Assembly: GCA_015680685.1 (NCBI GenBank)
Contig: MNCI01007731.1
Location: 1 to 64,000 of the forward strand
Direction of reading: 5' to 3'
DNA length: 64,000 nt
DNA from: Gnetum montanum
Taxonomy: Eukaryota; Streptophyta; Gnetopsida; Gnetales; Gnetaceae
The translations under genes and the position numbers were made by a program. Each line of letters starts with the position of its first letter. Positions within the stretch are counted from its first letter, which is position 1. The notes under the pieces were generated by a model, which did not search any database, was not told the DNA's origin, and saw only the letters and a list, made by a program, of their open reading frames with translations. Shown in pieces: positions 1-11,711 of the stretch.

Positions 1-248
1 TTATAACATGGGCATAAAAAAAATCCATCTTTCTATTTTCCTCTTTGAATTATTATTCTCAAGGAAATGGCTTAGCTGAATCTAGAAATAAAAAGCATAT
101 GTCCTATATTAAGAAGTCGATAGATGGGAATCTAGGAAAGTAGATTGATTACTTACAATCTACATTATGGACTAATCATATTAGATTTAAGAAGGTTATT
201 GGAAAGTCAGCTTATAACTTAGTCTACAATGTACCTGCAAGAATTATG
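1..248 (+). pseudogene. Ty3/gypsy integrase remnant, part 1 (interrupted by a LINE)
   Basis: Translation from about position 45 reads NYYSQGNGLAES, then after one in-frame stop STLWTNHIRFKKVIGKSAYN and LVYNVPARIM. In plant gypsy integrases the equivalent is YYPQGNGLAEST..ALWADRTT.K..G.SPY.LVYG, the end of the catalytic core around the third acidic residue. The E of LAES corresponds to that catalytic glutamate. The coding strand continues after the LINE insertion at 1183. The element's 5' part lies outside the window and no LTR is visible, so the family cannot be named beyond Ty3/gypsy. It is dead: it has a stop, a split and no flanking pol. Confidence 0.75.
233..248 (+). repeat. Left target-site duplication of the LINE (16 bp)
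   Basis: ACCTGCAAGAATTATG occurs here and again, identically, at 1167-1182. The two copies bracket sequence foreign to the integrase frame, as expected for a LINE insertion. Confidence 0.85.
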
Positions 249-252
249 GCGC

Positions 253-275
253 GGGGGGGGGGGGGGGGGGGGGGG
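253..275. repeat. G homopolymer, 23 bases
   Basis: This is an uninterrupted run of G at the junction between the LINE and its target duplication. A run this long is very unusual in AT-rich plant DNA. Two-colour sequencing chemistry is known to generate false poly-G, so it may be artefactual. Confidence 0.9.
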
Positions 276-825
276 TGTCGGACCTCGAAAAGAAGTTCTA
301 TTGATATTAAAAGCGTATCAATTACATTAACCTGAATAAGTCATAGGTTTGAGGGGAAGGAAAAGTTGGGAGCACTGTGAATGAGACTTGGGAATAACTT
401 ATAAATAAACGAGTATTAAAGGAGGAAACTCAAATTGGGGCACTATCAAACATCCACACATACTAACTCATTACTGGATAGAATGACATAGAATTAGATG
501 AGGTAAACAACTCTCAATTAATGATAGAGAGAGTTCCAATGATGACTCCACTCAATAGAGAGGGGAAGCTTCCTTGCAGAGATTACTGATGATGAGTGTT
601 ACTGGAATGCACAGGTCTTTCCCATGGCTACAAGAGATGAACCAACTGATGAGTATCCAGATTGAACTTAGATGCTTGAGATGTGAGTTGGAAATGAATG
701 AGGCGAACGATCTGCAACTTCTCTGACCTGGTGAGCAAACATATATTAGAATAATCTGTCCTTTGAAATATAACATTGCATCTTCGCTTCCAAATATAAT
801 ATAAAATAATAGGCCTAATAAATTT

Positions 826-1164
826 TCACAAAAAATTGAGATTAGTAGAATTAATGTTCAAAAAGCTGAATAGGACATCCTCTTGAGAGAGCTTGTATGA
901 TGGAAAAACTATGGAAGCCCGCTCCCACACATGCTGAGCAAAGGGACAATGCCAAAACACATGGACAAAGTCATCTTGTCCACCACAAAGAGGGAAATTG
1001 GGATTGGGAATCCCTAGATATTTTAAACGTTTACCAATAGGTAGACCGTGGTGGAGGAGACACCAGAGGAACTGCTTAATTTTAGGGAGAGCTGAAAGTT
1101 TCCAAATGTGTTGGAAGAGAGGAATCCAAAATGTTACTAACTCTTGTTTGTGCCAATACTTATT
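826..1164 (-). pseudogene. LINE reverse transcriptase C-terminal zf-RVT region
   Basis: About 112 codons are open without a stop from the truncation point to TGA. Recognisable pieces are FQHIWKLSALPKIKQFLW, HHGLPIGKRLKYLGIP, PLCGGQDD, then FVHVFWHCPFAQHVW. This is the plant zf-RVT pattern: W-K-x-x-x-P-K-x-x-F-L-W, then LP, then C-rich, then H-x-F-x-x-C-P-x-A-x-x-V-W. The usual C-x2-C pair is incomplete, because only one Cys of the pair is visible before GGQ. The rest of the protein is absent and there is no start codon, so this is a dead fragment despite its open frame. Homology is confident; the exact LINE clade (L1-like) is inferred. Confidence 0.8.
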
Positions 1165-1166
1165 GC

Positions 1167-1182
1167 ACCTGCAAGAATTATG
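1167..1182 (+). repeat. Right target-site duplication of the LINE (16 bp)
   Basis: This is an exact copy of 233-248. The integrase coding resumes immediately after it. Confidence 0.85.
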
Positions 1183-1445
1183 AATAAGATTATAAGTTTA
1201 GCCTCAAATTTTGTTCAAAAATATAGTGAAAAACTGATATAGATAGAAGTTTCATGACTTTTCTCATCAAAAAGGAAGCTAAAATGGATAAAGCTAAAGA
1301 TAATTTATTAAATATTACTTTTCAAGGTAAAATTTGGTTTGATAGAAAGGATTTGAAAAGAGCTTTTAAAGTCAGTGATGTAGTATTATTACGGAATATG
1401 AAGAACCCAAATAAGTTTCCAGTAATATGGATTAATTCATTTTAG
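1167..1445 (+). pseudogene. Ty3/gypsy integrase remnant, part 2 (C-terminal)
   Basis: This is the continuation of the integrase split by the LINE. The open part at 1269-1442 contains the stretch KIWFDRKDLKRAFKVSDVVL followed by LLRN. It matches the C-terminal integrase signature FD+KA..R.F..GDLVLL.. followed by N-K-F-P...W, normally KF..LW.GPF. Between 1183 and 1268 the frame is broken by stops. No chromodomain or LTR is recognisable downstream. Confidence 0.7.
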
Positions 1446-4400
1446 ATCAAGAAACAATTATCAGAAGACACTTACAAGGTATCAATGTTATATGGAATCG
1501 AATGTAGTTTCTATATAATGTTTTACACATAACACATTATTTTGGACAACTACCCACAACTTAAATATACATATATAAATTAACATATGTATATAGTATA
1601 GTAATGTATATATGTAGGTAACTATAATAATATTTAGTATACATAGTAGTAAGTAATAAAATTTTAGTAATAATATATATAATAAATAGTATATATATAG
1701 AGACTTATATATTATTTAACCATAACATATATATTCTATATGTATGTTAGATGACTCTATATAATATTGTAAAAACATGTAGACGTTAGAGTATTAGTTT
1801 AAAAATATTTAATTTAAAGTGTTAGTTTAGTTATTAAATTATATTATCCTAAGTAATCATTACTTGTGATGATTATAAGTGAGAGTGATGGTTAGATAAC
1901 TACTTAGTGGTGAATTAATTTTAACAACCAAATAGTGGAATTCAAAGTAGCCTACCATATAATGATGAAAAGATAATTAATTTTGGCAAAGTGGCAAAGT
2001 TGGTTTGTGAAAATGGTGGGAATTTCAAACTTACACTATAAAAAGATATGTGGATTGCTTAGAATTGCATCATTTTTCATTTCAAATTTTAAGTAGGAAG
2101 GCAAGTAAAGTGTTTAAGTATGAAGTAGAAAAATGGTTCTTGGAGACAGGGAAATAAAAAGGCCTTTTATCCCATATGTTATGAGATGTTGTTCAAAGCA
2201 TGTCTTAAGAGCTTTTGTAAGGCAACAGTTTGTGGGCATCTAGTGAAAGCCCTTTCCTACTTTGGCTTTTAGATAAGTTTAGATTTTTCACTGGTGAACC
2301 TTCTATACATGCCAATGTTTGGGGAAACTTCCATGATTGTACCTCCCAAGCTAAATATCAAAGAGAGTCTAGTAAAGATTATTCTTGGGGAGAGGCTTTC
2401 AAGTCCCAAGACACAAAAGCAACTAGTTGGGAAGAACCTCAAAATTCAGCAACTAAGGAGTTGGATGCAAAAGAAGCAAAGATAGTTATTGAAGACAAAG
2501 GGTGAAGACCAAGTTGAGGCTTTAACTAGGCAATAAGAGAAAAGAAGAGCATTCATCACTACTGAAATCACATATGAGAGGATTTATGATACGAGAATCC
2601 CTAAGAGAGTTACTTTAACTATTCTTTTCCCATCTACAGAATAGTTTCTAAAAGAATGTGTTTTATAATTTTCTAGGTTTTATTAGGAATGAGGTTTTTA
2701 TTTTATCAAACCTTAAGTTTGATGAAAGTTTTCCTCAAAAAGAGTTCTATTTCTATGTTAAAAGAAAATTTTTCAATAAAGTTTATGTTTCTTATTTAGA
2801 ACACAAAAAGGAGGGTGAGAAATGTTGTCACATTTTAACCATTTAATGGAACAATGTTTTATTTAAAAGATCATGATGAAGATTAAATTGCCCAATGTAG
2901 TTTCTATTGATGATTAGAAGAAAAAATGCTAGTACACAAAGAGTTAGATTATTTACTTGAGGGCAATAATATGAGACATGATTAAATTGTGAATAGTGTT
3001 GAGGAGAAAATGAATGGGGAGTATTCTCAAGGTTACACTTTAGGCTTAAGTATCTATAATGCCAAGGTAGAAAAAAGCAAAAGTTTAGATTATGGAATTT
3101 ATGAAAGTTTAGTGGCAAGTAAAAGGTTGTAAAATTGATATTTTTCCTATAAAAATGTTATGAGATTTCATACTGGAATTCATGCCTATGACCAAAATGC
3201 ACAAGGTATTTTATTCCCTATACAAGATGGCTCTGCATAGGCTTATTAAGTGTTTAATATTTTAACATTTCAAGAATGTTCTTGCCTTTAAGCAACAAAG
3301 ATAAGGTTGAAAATTCTTCCATTCATAGTAGCTTATAAAAGATGAATTACTATTGCAATTAGCAATGTTGCTAAAATGATAATAACAGTTCAAAGGGAAA
3401 AAATCAATCTAATATGGCCATAAGAAAATAAGATAAATAATGATAAAATGTTCAAAAGCCTAGTATTTAGCCAAAACTGTGCACAGACTTTGCAACTTAG
3501 AAGGAAAAAACTTTTAAAGCTTAAGGTTCTGTGTTAATAGTCAATTCATGAATAAAAAATGGATGAAATTGTATCAACAATAAATCAAAGAGAAGTTAGA
3601 AAAAAAATCCACTACAAGCATCCTCTTAGGGCATCAAACAAAAATAAATTCCTATTTCAGTCACTATGGATCTATGTAGAACATATCATCCTTAATAGCA
3701 ACCAAACTACAGAAAGGGTTTAGAAGGCTTCTGCTATCATGATAATGTTAAAGGTGGTGCAGACAAGAAATCCTTTCAAAATTTATGTCCCAGATGACAA
3801 CATGAAAATGCTTTACGATGTCCTAGAGATAATCGCAGAACCGGGCCTATTGTGGCAATGAAAATAGGCCACAAGGTGTAGCAGGAAGAGAACCACTATG
3901 ATGGTGAAGGTGAATAGATGACATCATCACAAGAGTAGCATATTCACCAATGATAGGGACAAGCAATAATTATGAAACTCTTCTTACACCATTGCCTATA
4001 ACTCTCAAGCATGAAATCTACCATTGATGATGGAGGTGCAGTTCTAAGACTCCATCAGTAGAGGGTTCCATGGCATCTGTGGCTACAAGGCAAAGATGGC
4101 AATGGAATGAAGGCAAATGGTAGAACCACCTCTTGACACAGAATGAAGGCAATGTGGTTCATGGTACAATGGACATGGGACCTATGAACCTTACAAAACA
4201 ATGATACATCAAACATGATGTATAACGACGTATGACATCAAAGATACATAGCCTTCATAATGAATTCTTTCAAAAATTATATTACATTTTTCAAACTTTT
4301 AAATATAAAAAGGAGGGTAAAATTTAAGGTTTGGGAAACAAAGGATTTATAAATATCTAGTAAATCTAATTTTTGGGAAATTGAAATTTTTCATAGATAA

Positions 4401-4616
4401 CTATTTCTCCTTGATATTTGTGATGAGATACTTGCAAATTATGACATGTTTTTTTCTAATTTTTATAACTTTCTATGATATTTGTTATGAAGGAAACACT
4501 TGGCAACCATAGCTCAAATTTCTAAGAAATTCCTATGGAAGTTATAACTTCTAAGGTGGTTATAAATTAATCCCCTAGATATTTGTAATTCCCTTAACTT
4601 TTCATGATTATTGTAA
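1446..4616. other. Unassigned AT-rich sequence
   Basis: I recognise no gene here. About 1555-1760 is very AT-rich with many TATATA and ATATAT runs. Short open stretches at 2230-2505 and 2658-2846 (plus) and 3118-2843 (minus) lack recognisable motifs and flanking signals. The region is probably old transposon debris: it lies directly downstream of an integrase end, where a gypsy 3' region and LTR would be expected. I could not find an LTR pair for it. Confidence 0.5.
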
Positions 4617-4621
4617 CTACA
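4617..4621 (+). repeat. Left target-site duplication of element A
   Basis: CTACA lies immediately before the TGATGAA start of the 5' LTR. The partner CTACC at 18852-18856 matches 4 of 5 bases. Confidence 0.65.
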
Positions 4622-5579
4622 TGATGAATCATCAATTGTTGGGAAATCGTTGATGCTATGTGGCATTTGTGATATTGTTAATGCTATATTGCATTTGTTT
4701 GACAAAATGTCAAAGTTTGGTTGGCTATGATATCATAGTGATGATATTGCATATTTAGTATCAGATCACATGATATGTTATTAGATATTTGATGTCGTGG
4801 CATGCATGCTTGCCTATAAATGTAGCACTTGGGCACATGATCTGAATAACTTTCATTCCATCCTTAGGTAGATTCTTGTAGTTTCATTTCATAGTTTTAG
4901 AAATAGATTGAATGCCTACAATGTGGTGTTGAGCAGTTGTATGAAATCTTTATTTGAGGGAAGTGTACTTTGGCATAGTTCATGACTAGAAATAAAGATC
5001 AAGATTGCTTTTCATCATTGCAACATCTACTTAGTTTTTGCTATTTTACTTAGCATAGTTCTTAATATTTTTTTAATTTAATCATGTATATTTCCAAGTA
5101 TGTTACTTTCTTGCTCATTAGTAAAGTAAAATGAGTATGACTAGTTTGAGCATTTAAGTATAATCGTTTGGTAATCCTAGTAGTGTTATAACTTAGTTTG
5201 GCCAGTAGCATAACGTTTGTTATCCTAGTAACAGTTACATGAGCCTAAGCCATGTATGGTAAGCCTAGATCAAGTGCTCATCTTTCTAGGCTAGAGTAGA
5301 TTTACATTACCATCATTACTTAGATTTGGAATTAAATTTCATTCTCAATTATGTTTATCACTAGGAGTAATCAAGGCAAAACAACATCAATTATCATATG
5401 CCTCAATTTGGACTAAACCATACATGACAAAGCTACCACTAGTCTAAGTGGGAAGATAGCATCCTATGATCAATGCTTAATAATCTAGATGCCACAACTA
5501 GTCCCATCCATAAAATTTGATTAGATCATGCATGAATGCTTATGATTCATATGGTTGGACATAGGATTGCTGCTAAGCA
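4622..5579 (+). repeat. Element A 5' LTR
   Basis: This 958-bp LTR runs from TGATGAATCATC to GCTAAGCA. The partner LTR starts at 10756 with TGATGAATCATCAATT. A TATA box (CTATAAATG, 4814) and an AATAAA-containing stretch near 4990 mark U3 and R. The copies match over long blocks such as CTTTCATTCCATCCTTAGGT. Confidence 0.85.
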
Positions 5580-5599
5580 TTGATGCCATTACTGCAGAT
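5580..5599 (+). promoter_or_regulatory. Element A primer binding site (degraded)
   Basis: TGATGCCATTACTGCAGATG directly follows the LTR. It aligns with TTGGTGCCATTGTCGGGGAC of element D, the complement of a plant tRNA-Asp 3' end, but has lost the G-rich half. Confidence 0.55.
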
Positions 5600-5961
5600 G
5601 ATGCTAGCTATCTAGATTAGTTATATCATACACAATCATTGTAAACATATTAATGATTTATTTTGTAGAAAACATTAATATTTTAAGTAACACACATTAT
5701 CAAATAAAACCATGTCTTATTCACATAGGGTCAATAATGCATCATATGATGACAACACTATTAGGATAAATGATAGGATCTATATTAAGGAAAACTGGAG
5801 TAAACAACCACAAGCAAAGGTTTCATATGCTTAATTAGACTGTTACTACACTTATAAACTATGTCTAATTGATATAAAAAATCCTAGAGAAGATGGATTA
5901 TGTCCTAGAATAAGGAGGGCCTCAAGGCCTAGGACCTCCTCCAAACCTAGAAGAGATAAAT

Positions 5962-8340
5962 TAATGAATCATAAGGGCGAGATATAGTAGCCATGATGAT
6001 TCTTCTAGTCCCCCATCTTCCACTTCCTCTTCCTCTTCCACATCTAGTTGTGATGAAGATAAACATAGGTATAAAAATAGAGATACACTAAGGGGTTAAG
6101 ACAAAGATAGAAATAGAAGTAGAAGAGATCATCAAAGTGAGCATAAATGAGATCACCATAATTAGAAAAATAGAAATATAAATTATCACCACAATATGTC
6201 TAATGATGGTGAACCCTTATTGGCTACTACGAGCATGATGTAGATAATAGAGGTAGTTAGAATACCCCATGGGCACCAAAGGGAAAGTCGCATTAAAAGG
6301 CTTGATATGAATAACATCCCTAAATTTGTGGGAGGCTATAATTCTAATCCACAACATCACTTATAAGCCTTCCATGATGCCTATGCCTTGCAGAATATCA
6401 AGAGTGAGTGGAAAAATCTTAAGCTCTTTCCTAGAACACTAATAGATGAAGTTGAAAGTTGGTATAGATCATTGGAACTAGACTTAATTCATTGATGGTC
6501 CACAATGCTGGAACTCTTCAATGAGAAATACCAAACTTATGCAAGAGTGCCCAACCTTAGGAAAAAAATCCAAGGATAGAGGCAAGGAAAACATGAATTC
6601 TTGGATGTGACCTTGGATAAATACTATTTTCTACTACATAGATGTTTAGGTTATGATTTCTTTCAAAAAGAGTAACTTTTTCACATCATAGATGAGCTTT
6701 GTAACCAAATGAGAGAGACCTTTGGGATTAATGCCCAAGGTTAGTTATCTAAATTAAAAGCCCATCAAATATAAAGGCTAGTTAAGCAAGTGGCAAAAGA
6801 AGAAGGAGAGCTATGTAAACAAGAGAATGTAGAGGAATATAACTAGGACCTAACTCTTCAAAAGAATGGGACCATATCTATGATGAGGAAAAAGAGGGAA
6901 CTCTTGATAAAGTGATTTCATAACAAACCTTGCCAATAAAAAAGTCTCTTTCTAAATTTGAAGTAAGGATAGATAAGATGTGGGAGTTCATAAATGAAAA
7001 AGTTACAACCTATGTGAAAATCTTAGTGGAGAGGGTAATGTAGAAATGATTGAGTGATCAAAACAAGAAGAGGAAAAAGAAAAAAGAAATAGGTAGGAAC
7101 ACTTATCGATGAAAAGGAAAAATAGCTGTAGTAGAAGAGGCTATAGACTTAATCACAGAAGAAGATGATGAATGTGACATCTACCAATATGATCATCCAA
7201 AGGGCTATTTCTTAATTATGTTAAATCTACATGAGTTTGGGGCTTTTGCTCTAAATCCAAAGTTCATACAAAAGCAAATGCTTAGGAAATTACCTTACTC
7301 AAAAGGTAGTTATAAACAATTCTACCACCAACCATAATATTTTAGTGGGATGTCTTATCAGCCTCAACACTACTATCAACCTCAGTGGAAAAACCAACTA
7401 TTGTGGGAAATGCCATTAACAAACTAGCAATACCCTTATTACCAACCAAACTTGTATGACTACTATGTTCAACAACCTATTTCTCCAAATGGTTCTACTT
7501 CCTCTACCTTGAATCAATAATATCACTCTCCTAAATATCATCAAGCTACAACATCTCTTATGGGATCACCATCTCAAACCTCTTATCCTCTGTGACACCC
7601 TCAATATTCTCATACATCCCTCCACCATATGTCACAACCAACAACACATGGAGGATTAGTACTAAAACATAAACAAAAGAATGCCACTTGTGCTATGAAC
7701 ATATAAGTAAATGATAATGTTAGTAGATCTCAGCAAAAGTCTCAAAAACATCTTTTCTTTAGGATAGTTTCCACACATGGGCACAAAACTCATAGACTTA
7801 TTGGCTCATCAAAACTAGCAGAAGGCCAACCAAGTGCAACATCCTTCCTCACCAAAATAATGTCTTCTAATTTGATGCAAAAGCCAACACCCATTACCAC
7901 TTTAATACAAAACATAATAGATGAACCTATCACAATGGAAATACGAGTAATTCAATGCAACACTAATGGAAAAGAAGGGTGCAATTATGGATCGACCTTC
8001 CAGAATGTCAACACAGTCATTACGCCAATCCACAACAAATGTGAAAAAGAAGTGTGTGCATAAGAGAGAGTAGGGACCACTAAATCAAAAGATACCTACT
8101 GGCCAACAACTAAGAACTTTCAATTATCCAAAACATGCATGGAAACATCTAAACCACTTATTAATTCACATTCTAAGAAATTGACCCCAACTAAGAACTT
8201 ACAAATGGAAATACTAAACCATAATCATACACCAACAGAAAGAGGGACTAAGCGCTTAGATGATCAAAATTCAATTACCATCAAGATTACATGGGATGAT
8301 AACTAAAAGTTGAAATTGCTAATGGTGGTAAGTGAGAAAC
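5962..8340 (+). pseudogene. Element A gag pseudogene
   Basis: A Ser-rich stretch (SSSPPSSTSSSSSTSS, about 6000-6050) is followed by the gag core at about 6230-6840: RLDMNNIPKFVGGYN, LFPRTLIDEVESWYRSLE and STMLELFNEKYQTYARV. This is the plant Retrotrans_gag capsid pattern. A degenerate zinc-knuckle site (CDIYQYDHPKGY, about 7170-7210) and a Tyr/Gln/Pro-rich tail with PQHYYQPQ and PYYQP repeats follow. The frame has many stops, mostly TAG/TAA where relatives have CAG, CAA or TGG. The N-terminal THPDEY-type segment present in B, C and D is not found. I see no protease domain, so A may be gag-only. Confidence 0.75.
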
Positions 8341-10743
8341 CTCAAGTGTATGATCCTAGGGAACTAGGGTCATTTTTTGAACACTCGTCCATGAGTTCAG
8401 TTGTGAGGGAGATACTAATCATGATCAAGAAATTAATAAGCATTTTTCAACTTTTTTGTTTTAAAATTTCTTTTTTATTTATAATTTTTTGTTATGCATT
8501 TTCACATTTCTTACACCTTTTCACATTCTTTGATATCTTTTTATTCTATTAATCTTTTTCCATTTTTACTATCTTTTTTATCTTCTTCATACTATGTTCT
8601 CATTTTCCTTGTACATGTTCTTGTAAATTTTCAATAAAACACATCAAATTAGGTCATATGTAGTTCTAATAAGGTGAAAATTTCTCTATTTTGTTAATTG
8701 TAAAGAATTGGTTATCTATACAGTGAGGCCACATCATCCATCCATCCATTCCAATAATAAGAGGTTCTTACCATGGCCATAATGATATTCTTTCCATCAT
8801 CAAACTAAGAATAAACTTGTGATCATTATATCTAGATAGAAATGTGAAGAACCAAGTGTGAAATCAAGGAAATTTGTGTATTTTCTTAGATTGCTATTGT
8901 GAGTTCTATCATGTTGTTTGGGTTATATTATATCCATGTAGATTTAACAAACAAATTGAGTAAAATTAGTGCTGCCTTACCATGTCACTAGGAAGACATG
9001 TTACCCATGCATGAAGGTAGTCCTCTGGTAAGGTTGACCTAAATAAAAATAAAAGAGCATAGAATAAATTTATAGGGGTTCCACTATAAAGACTTGTTAC
9101 CCATGCTTGAAAGTAGGCATCTTCTCATAAATCTAAAAATAAAATAAGTGGTAATACTTCTTACAATAGTGGTAGTCTTATGGTTGTAACACTTAGAGAT
9201 GAAATAATGTGATGTCATTGGAAAGTGGTTTGGACTTGGTTTGAATCATGGCAATAAGGGCTAATGATTACCTTAACCATCAATAACACTCAAGGATTCA
9301 TTATACCTATGGTAAGATACCTCATGTCCCAATTTCAACAATCTTTTCTACTATCCATCTTACCTCACTATACATTTAATCATAACTTGTGGTTTTGTAT
9401 AATATAGTGTTATTTTCTCAACCTAGCAATACTAATGTGTTTTGGTAAATAGGTATGTCTTACATTCAACTTTTCTAGAACCTAAGAACACTTTTAGGCA
9501 TCTTCTTGGGGAGGATCCACTTTTAAAACTCTTGTATTTCATACTTGCCATGTAATTCCACGTCATCTTGTGTGTTCCAAGATCATCCAAAATCTAAAAA
9601 ATACTTCCCATAATTTCTCATACTTTTTCCATGCATTAGAAATTCCTTACCCATCTCTTGTAAAACTTCATTGTCCAAGATTCCTTCTTTATAAACTTTT
9701 AATGCCAAATTTTTGAAAACTATGCATCATTAATGATCATGATCCTCTAGATAAGCTTTACATCTTTCAAATATTCCATTTTACTAATTTTTTCTAAGAA
9801 AATCAATGAAAAATTTAAATTTTTTAATGGTGATGCCATATTTATGATGTCATATCTACAATGTATGATCTACAATGTTGGGCATATAAAAATAGTATAT
9901 ATATGCATGGGAGCTAGTGCAATTTTCATCTCTCATTTATAGTAAGAGAAGTTGTTGTAGTTTTTTCTTAGCCCTCTTGCACACTAGCTGCCAAAGGCCA
10001 TAAATTCACCCTTGTATCTCCAATTTTCAAAATTACTAAATTCTATTCATCCTAGAGCATTCAACTTAGTTATGGGGGGTGGGGTGTTGGTTGCATTGCA
10101 CAATATAAGTGAAAATTTGAAAATCTGAGCCAAAAATTCTTAATGTTAGAAGATACTATAAAGGGTATGTACAAAGAGATAATAAGAATGTTAAACTTAA
10201 TAAATCACACTAAGGCCACAAAGATTCAGATAATACTCCTAATAGACCACATCAACTATTTTAGGCCATAATAAGTAAGGAAAATGATAGAAGATGATAA
10301 GTAACTAAAAGATATAACACCTAAGGGGTTCTTTTTTTGCAATTTTTTCTAACTTTGCAAGCATAATATGACAGGAACTTGATCTAACCAAGAGTATGAG
10401 CAAGGTATAAAAGTACTAAGAATTCATATAAGCATGCTAATAATATTAGTTCCTTGTTGATTGTAGATGGCCCCAATGAGACCACTAGAAGGAGGACCTT
10501 TACAACATGGAAGTTGTAAAGATGCAACTCCAAGAATCTCCATTATGGCCTACGCTAACCAACAATGATGAATGATACTTGGGAGAAATGTATTAATTCA
10601 TGTAACTATGTCATTTTTTGTACACATAACTACGACACTCAAAGTTATTCAATAGTTAGAGTTAATCAATAATCTCGTACCTTTCCAATATTGTAAAGAA
10701 AGTTCAGTCCTATCCTATTAACTTGAGGACAAGTTTTTAGTCA
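8341..10743 (+). other. Element A non-coding 3' region
   Basis: There is no coding in this 2.4 kb. It contains a CATCCATCCATCC block near 8738, two copies of a GTTACCCATGC motif (near 9000 and 9090), TGGGGAGGATCCACT (9507-9521), AAAAATAGTATATATATGCATG (about 9889-9909) and a G-rich tract TATGGGGGGTGGGG (10071-10085). All of these have counterparts in the matching region of element E, and several recur in B, C and D. Confidence 0.65.
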
Positions 10744-10755
10744 ATCATGGGGGTA
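10744..10755 (+). promoter_or_regulatory. Element A polypurine tract
   Basis: ATCATGGGGGTA sits immediately 5' of the TGATGAA start of the 3' LTR. The same sequence precedes the 3' LTRs of B and D. Confidence 0.8.
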
Positions 10756-11711
10756 TGATGAATCATCAATTTCCAGGATATCATTGATCCTATGTTGTAG
10801 CTAAGGTATCATTAATGCTATATCACATATGTTTGACAAAAAGTCAATTTTTGGTCAGCTATGATATCGAAGCTTTGATATCATAGCTCTGATATCGAAG
10901 TCACAATACCACATATCTAATATTGGATCACATGCTATGTTCTTAGATATTTGATAACATGGGATGCATGCCTCCCTATAAATACAACACTTGGATGTAC
11001 AATCCAAATAACTTTCATTCCATCCTTAGGTAGATTCTTGTAGTTTAATTTTGTAGTTTTAGTGATAGAGTGAATGCCTACAGAGTGGTGTTGAGTAGTT
11101 GTCCATAATCTTTATTTGAGTGAAGTGTACTTGGGCACAATTCATGACCGAAAATAAAGATCAAGATTACTTTTTCTCATTACAACATCCACTTAGTTTT
11201 TACTATTTTACTTAGCATAGTTCTTACTATTTTCTTAGTTTAATCATTTACATTTCCAAGTATTTTACTTTCTTATTTATTAGTAAAGTAGAATGAGTAT
11301 AACTGTGTCAAACATTTAAGTGTAATTATTTAGTAATCCTAGTAGTGTTATAGCTTGGTTCACTCAGTAGCATAATTCTTGGTAACCTAGTAATGTTTAC
11401 ATCAGCCCAAGATGTGTATGATAAAGACCAAATGCTCATTGCTCTAGGCTAGAGTAGATTTACATTACCATCATTACTTAGATTTAGGATTAAATTTCAT
11501 TCGTAACTATGTTTATTGCTAGGAGTAATCAAGGCCTAACAACATCAATTATCAAATGCCTCACTTTGGGCTAAACCATACATGACAAAGCTACCACTAG
11601 TTTGAGTGGGAAGATAGCATCCTGCAATCAATGCTAAACAATCTAGATGCCACAACTAGTCCCATCCATGAAATTTGATTAGATTGTGCATGAAATCTTG
11701 TGATTCATATG
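10756..11711 (+). repeat. Element A 3' LTR, main part (split by element B)
   Basis: This is homologous to 4622-5549, with TATA box CTATAAATA at 10976. It breaks at CATATG, where element B begins. The last 30 bases of the LTR lie at 18822-18851. Confidence 0.85.
11707..11711 (+). repeat. Left target-site duplication of element B
   Basis: ATATG lies directly before the TGATGAG start of B. It is repeated exactly at 18817-18821. Confidence 0.9.

Larger units (their letters stand above)
249..1166 (-). mobile_element. 5'-truncated LINE (L1-type) insertion
   Basis: A 918-bp insert lies between perfect 16-bp direct repeats and interrupts a gypsy integrase. Read on the minus strand, its first 340 bases encode the C-terminal zinc-knuckle region of a plant non-LTR reverse transcriptase. 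About 570 bases of sequence follow that I read as 3' tail, including one open stretch (776-552) I do not recognise. The upstream endonuclease and polymerase domains are missing, which is the usual 5' truncation of target-primed insertions. The odd part is the 3' end. Instead of poly(A), the element strand ends in a run of 23 C (G on the strand given) followed by a few GC bases. That may be real or an assembly artefact. Confidence 0.8.

Noticed and set aside
253-275. G homopolymer as a G-quadruplex regulatory element
   Set aside because: It lies at a LINE junction and is more simply a LINE tail or sequencing artefact; there is no promoter or gene next to it.
1555-1760. AT-rich TATATA region as a replication origin or matrix attachment site
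   Set aside because: Simple AT composition alone is not evidence; no defined motif found.
2230-2505. Open frame with a low-AT stretch as a possible host exon
   Set aside because: No recognisable domain, no splice context, and two overlapping frames are open, which suggests a chance effect of composition.
3600-4260. Possible gene fragment (GC slightly higher, DNRRTGPIVAMKIGH-like translation)
   Set aside because: Stops in all frames and no motif I can assign.
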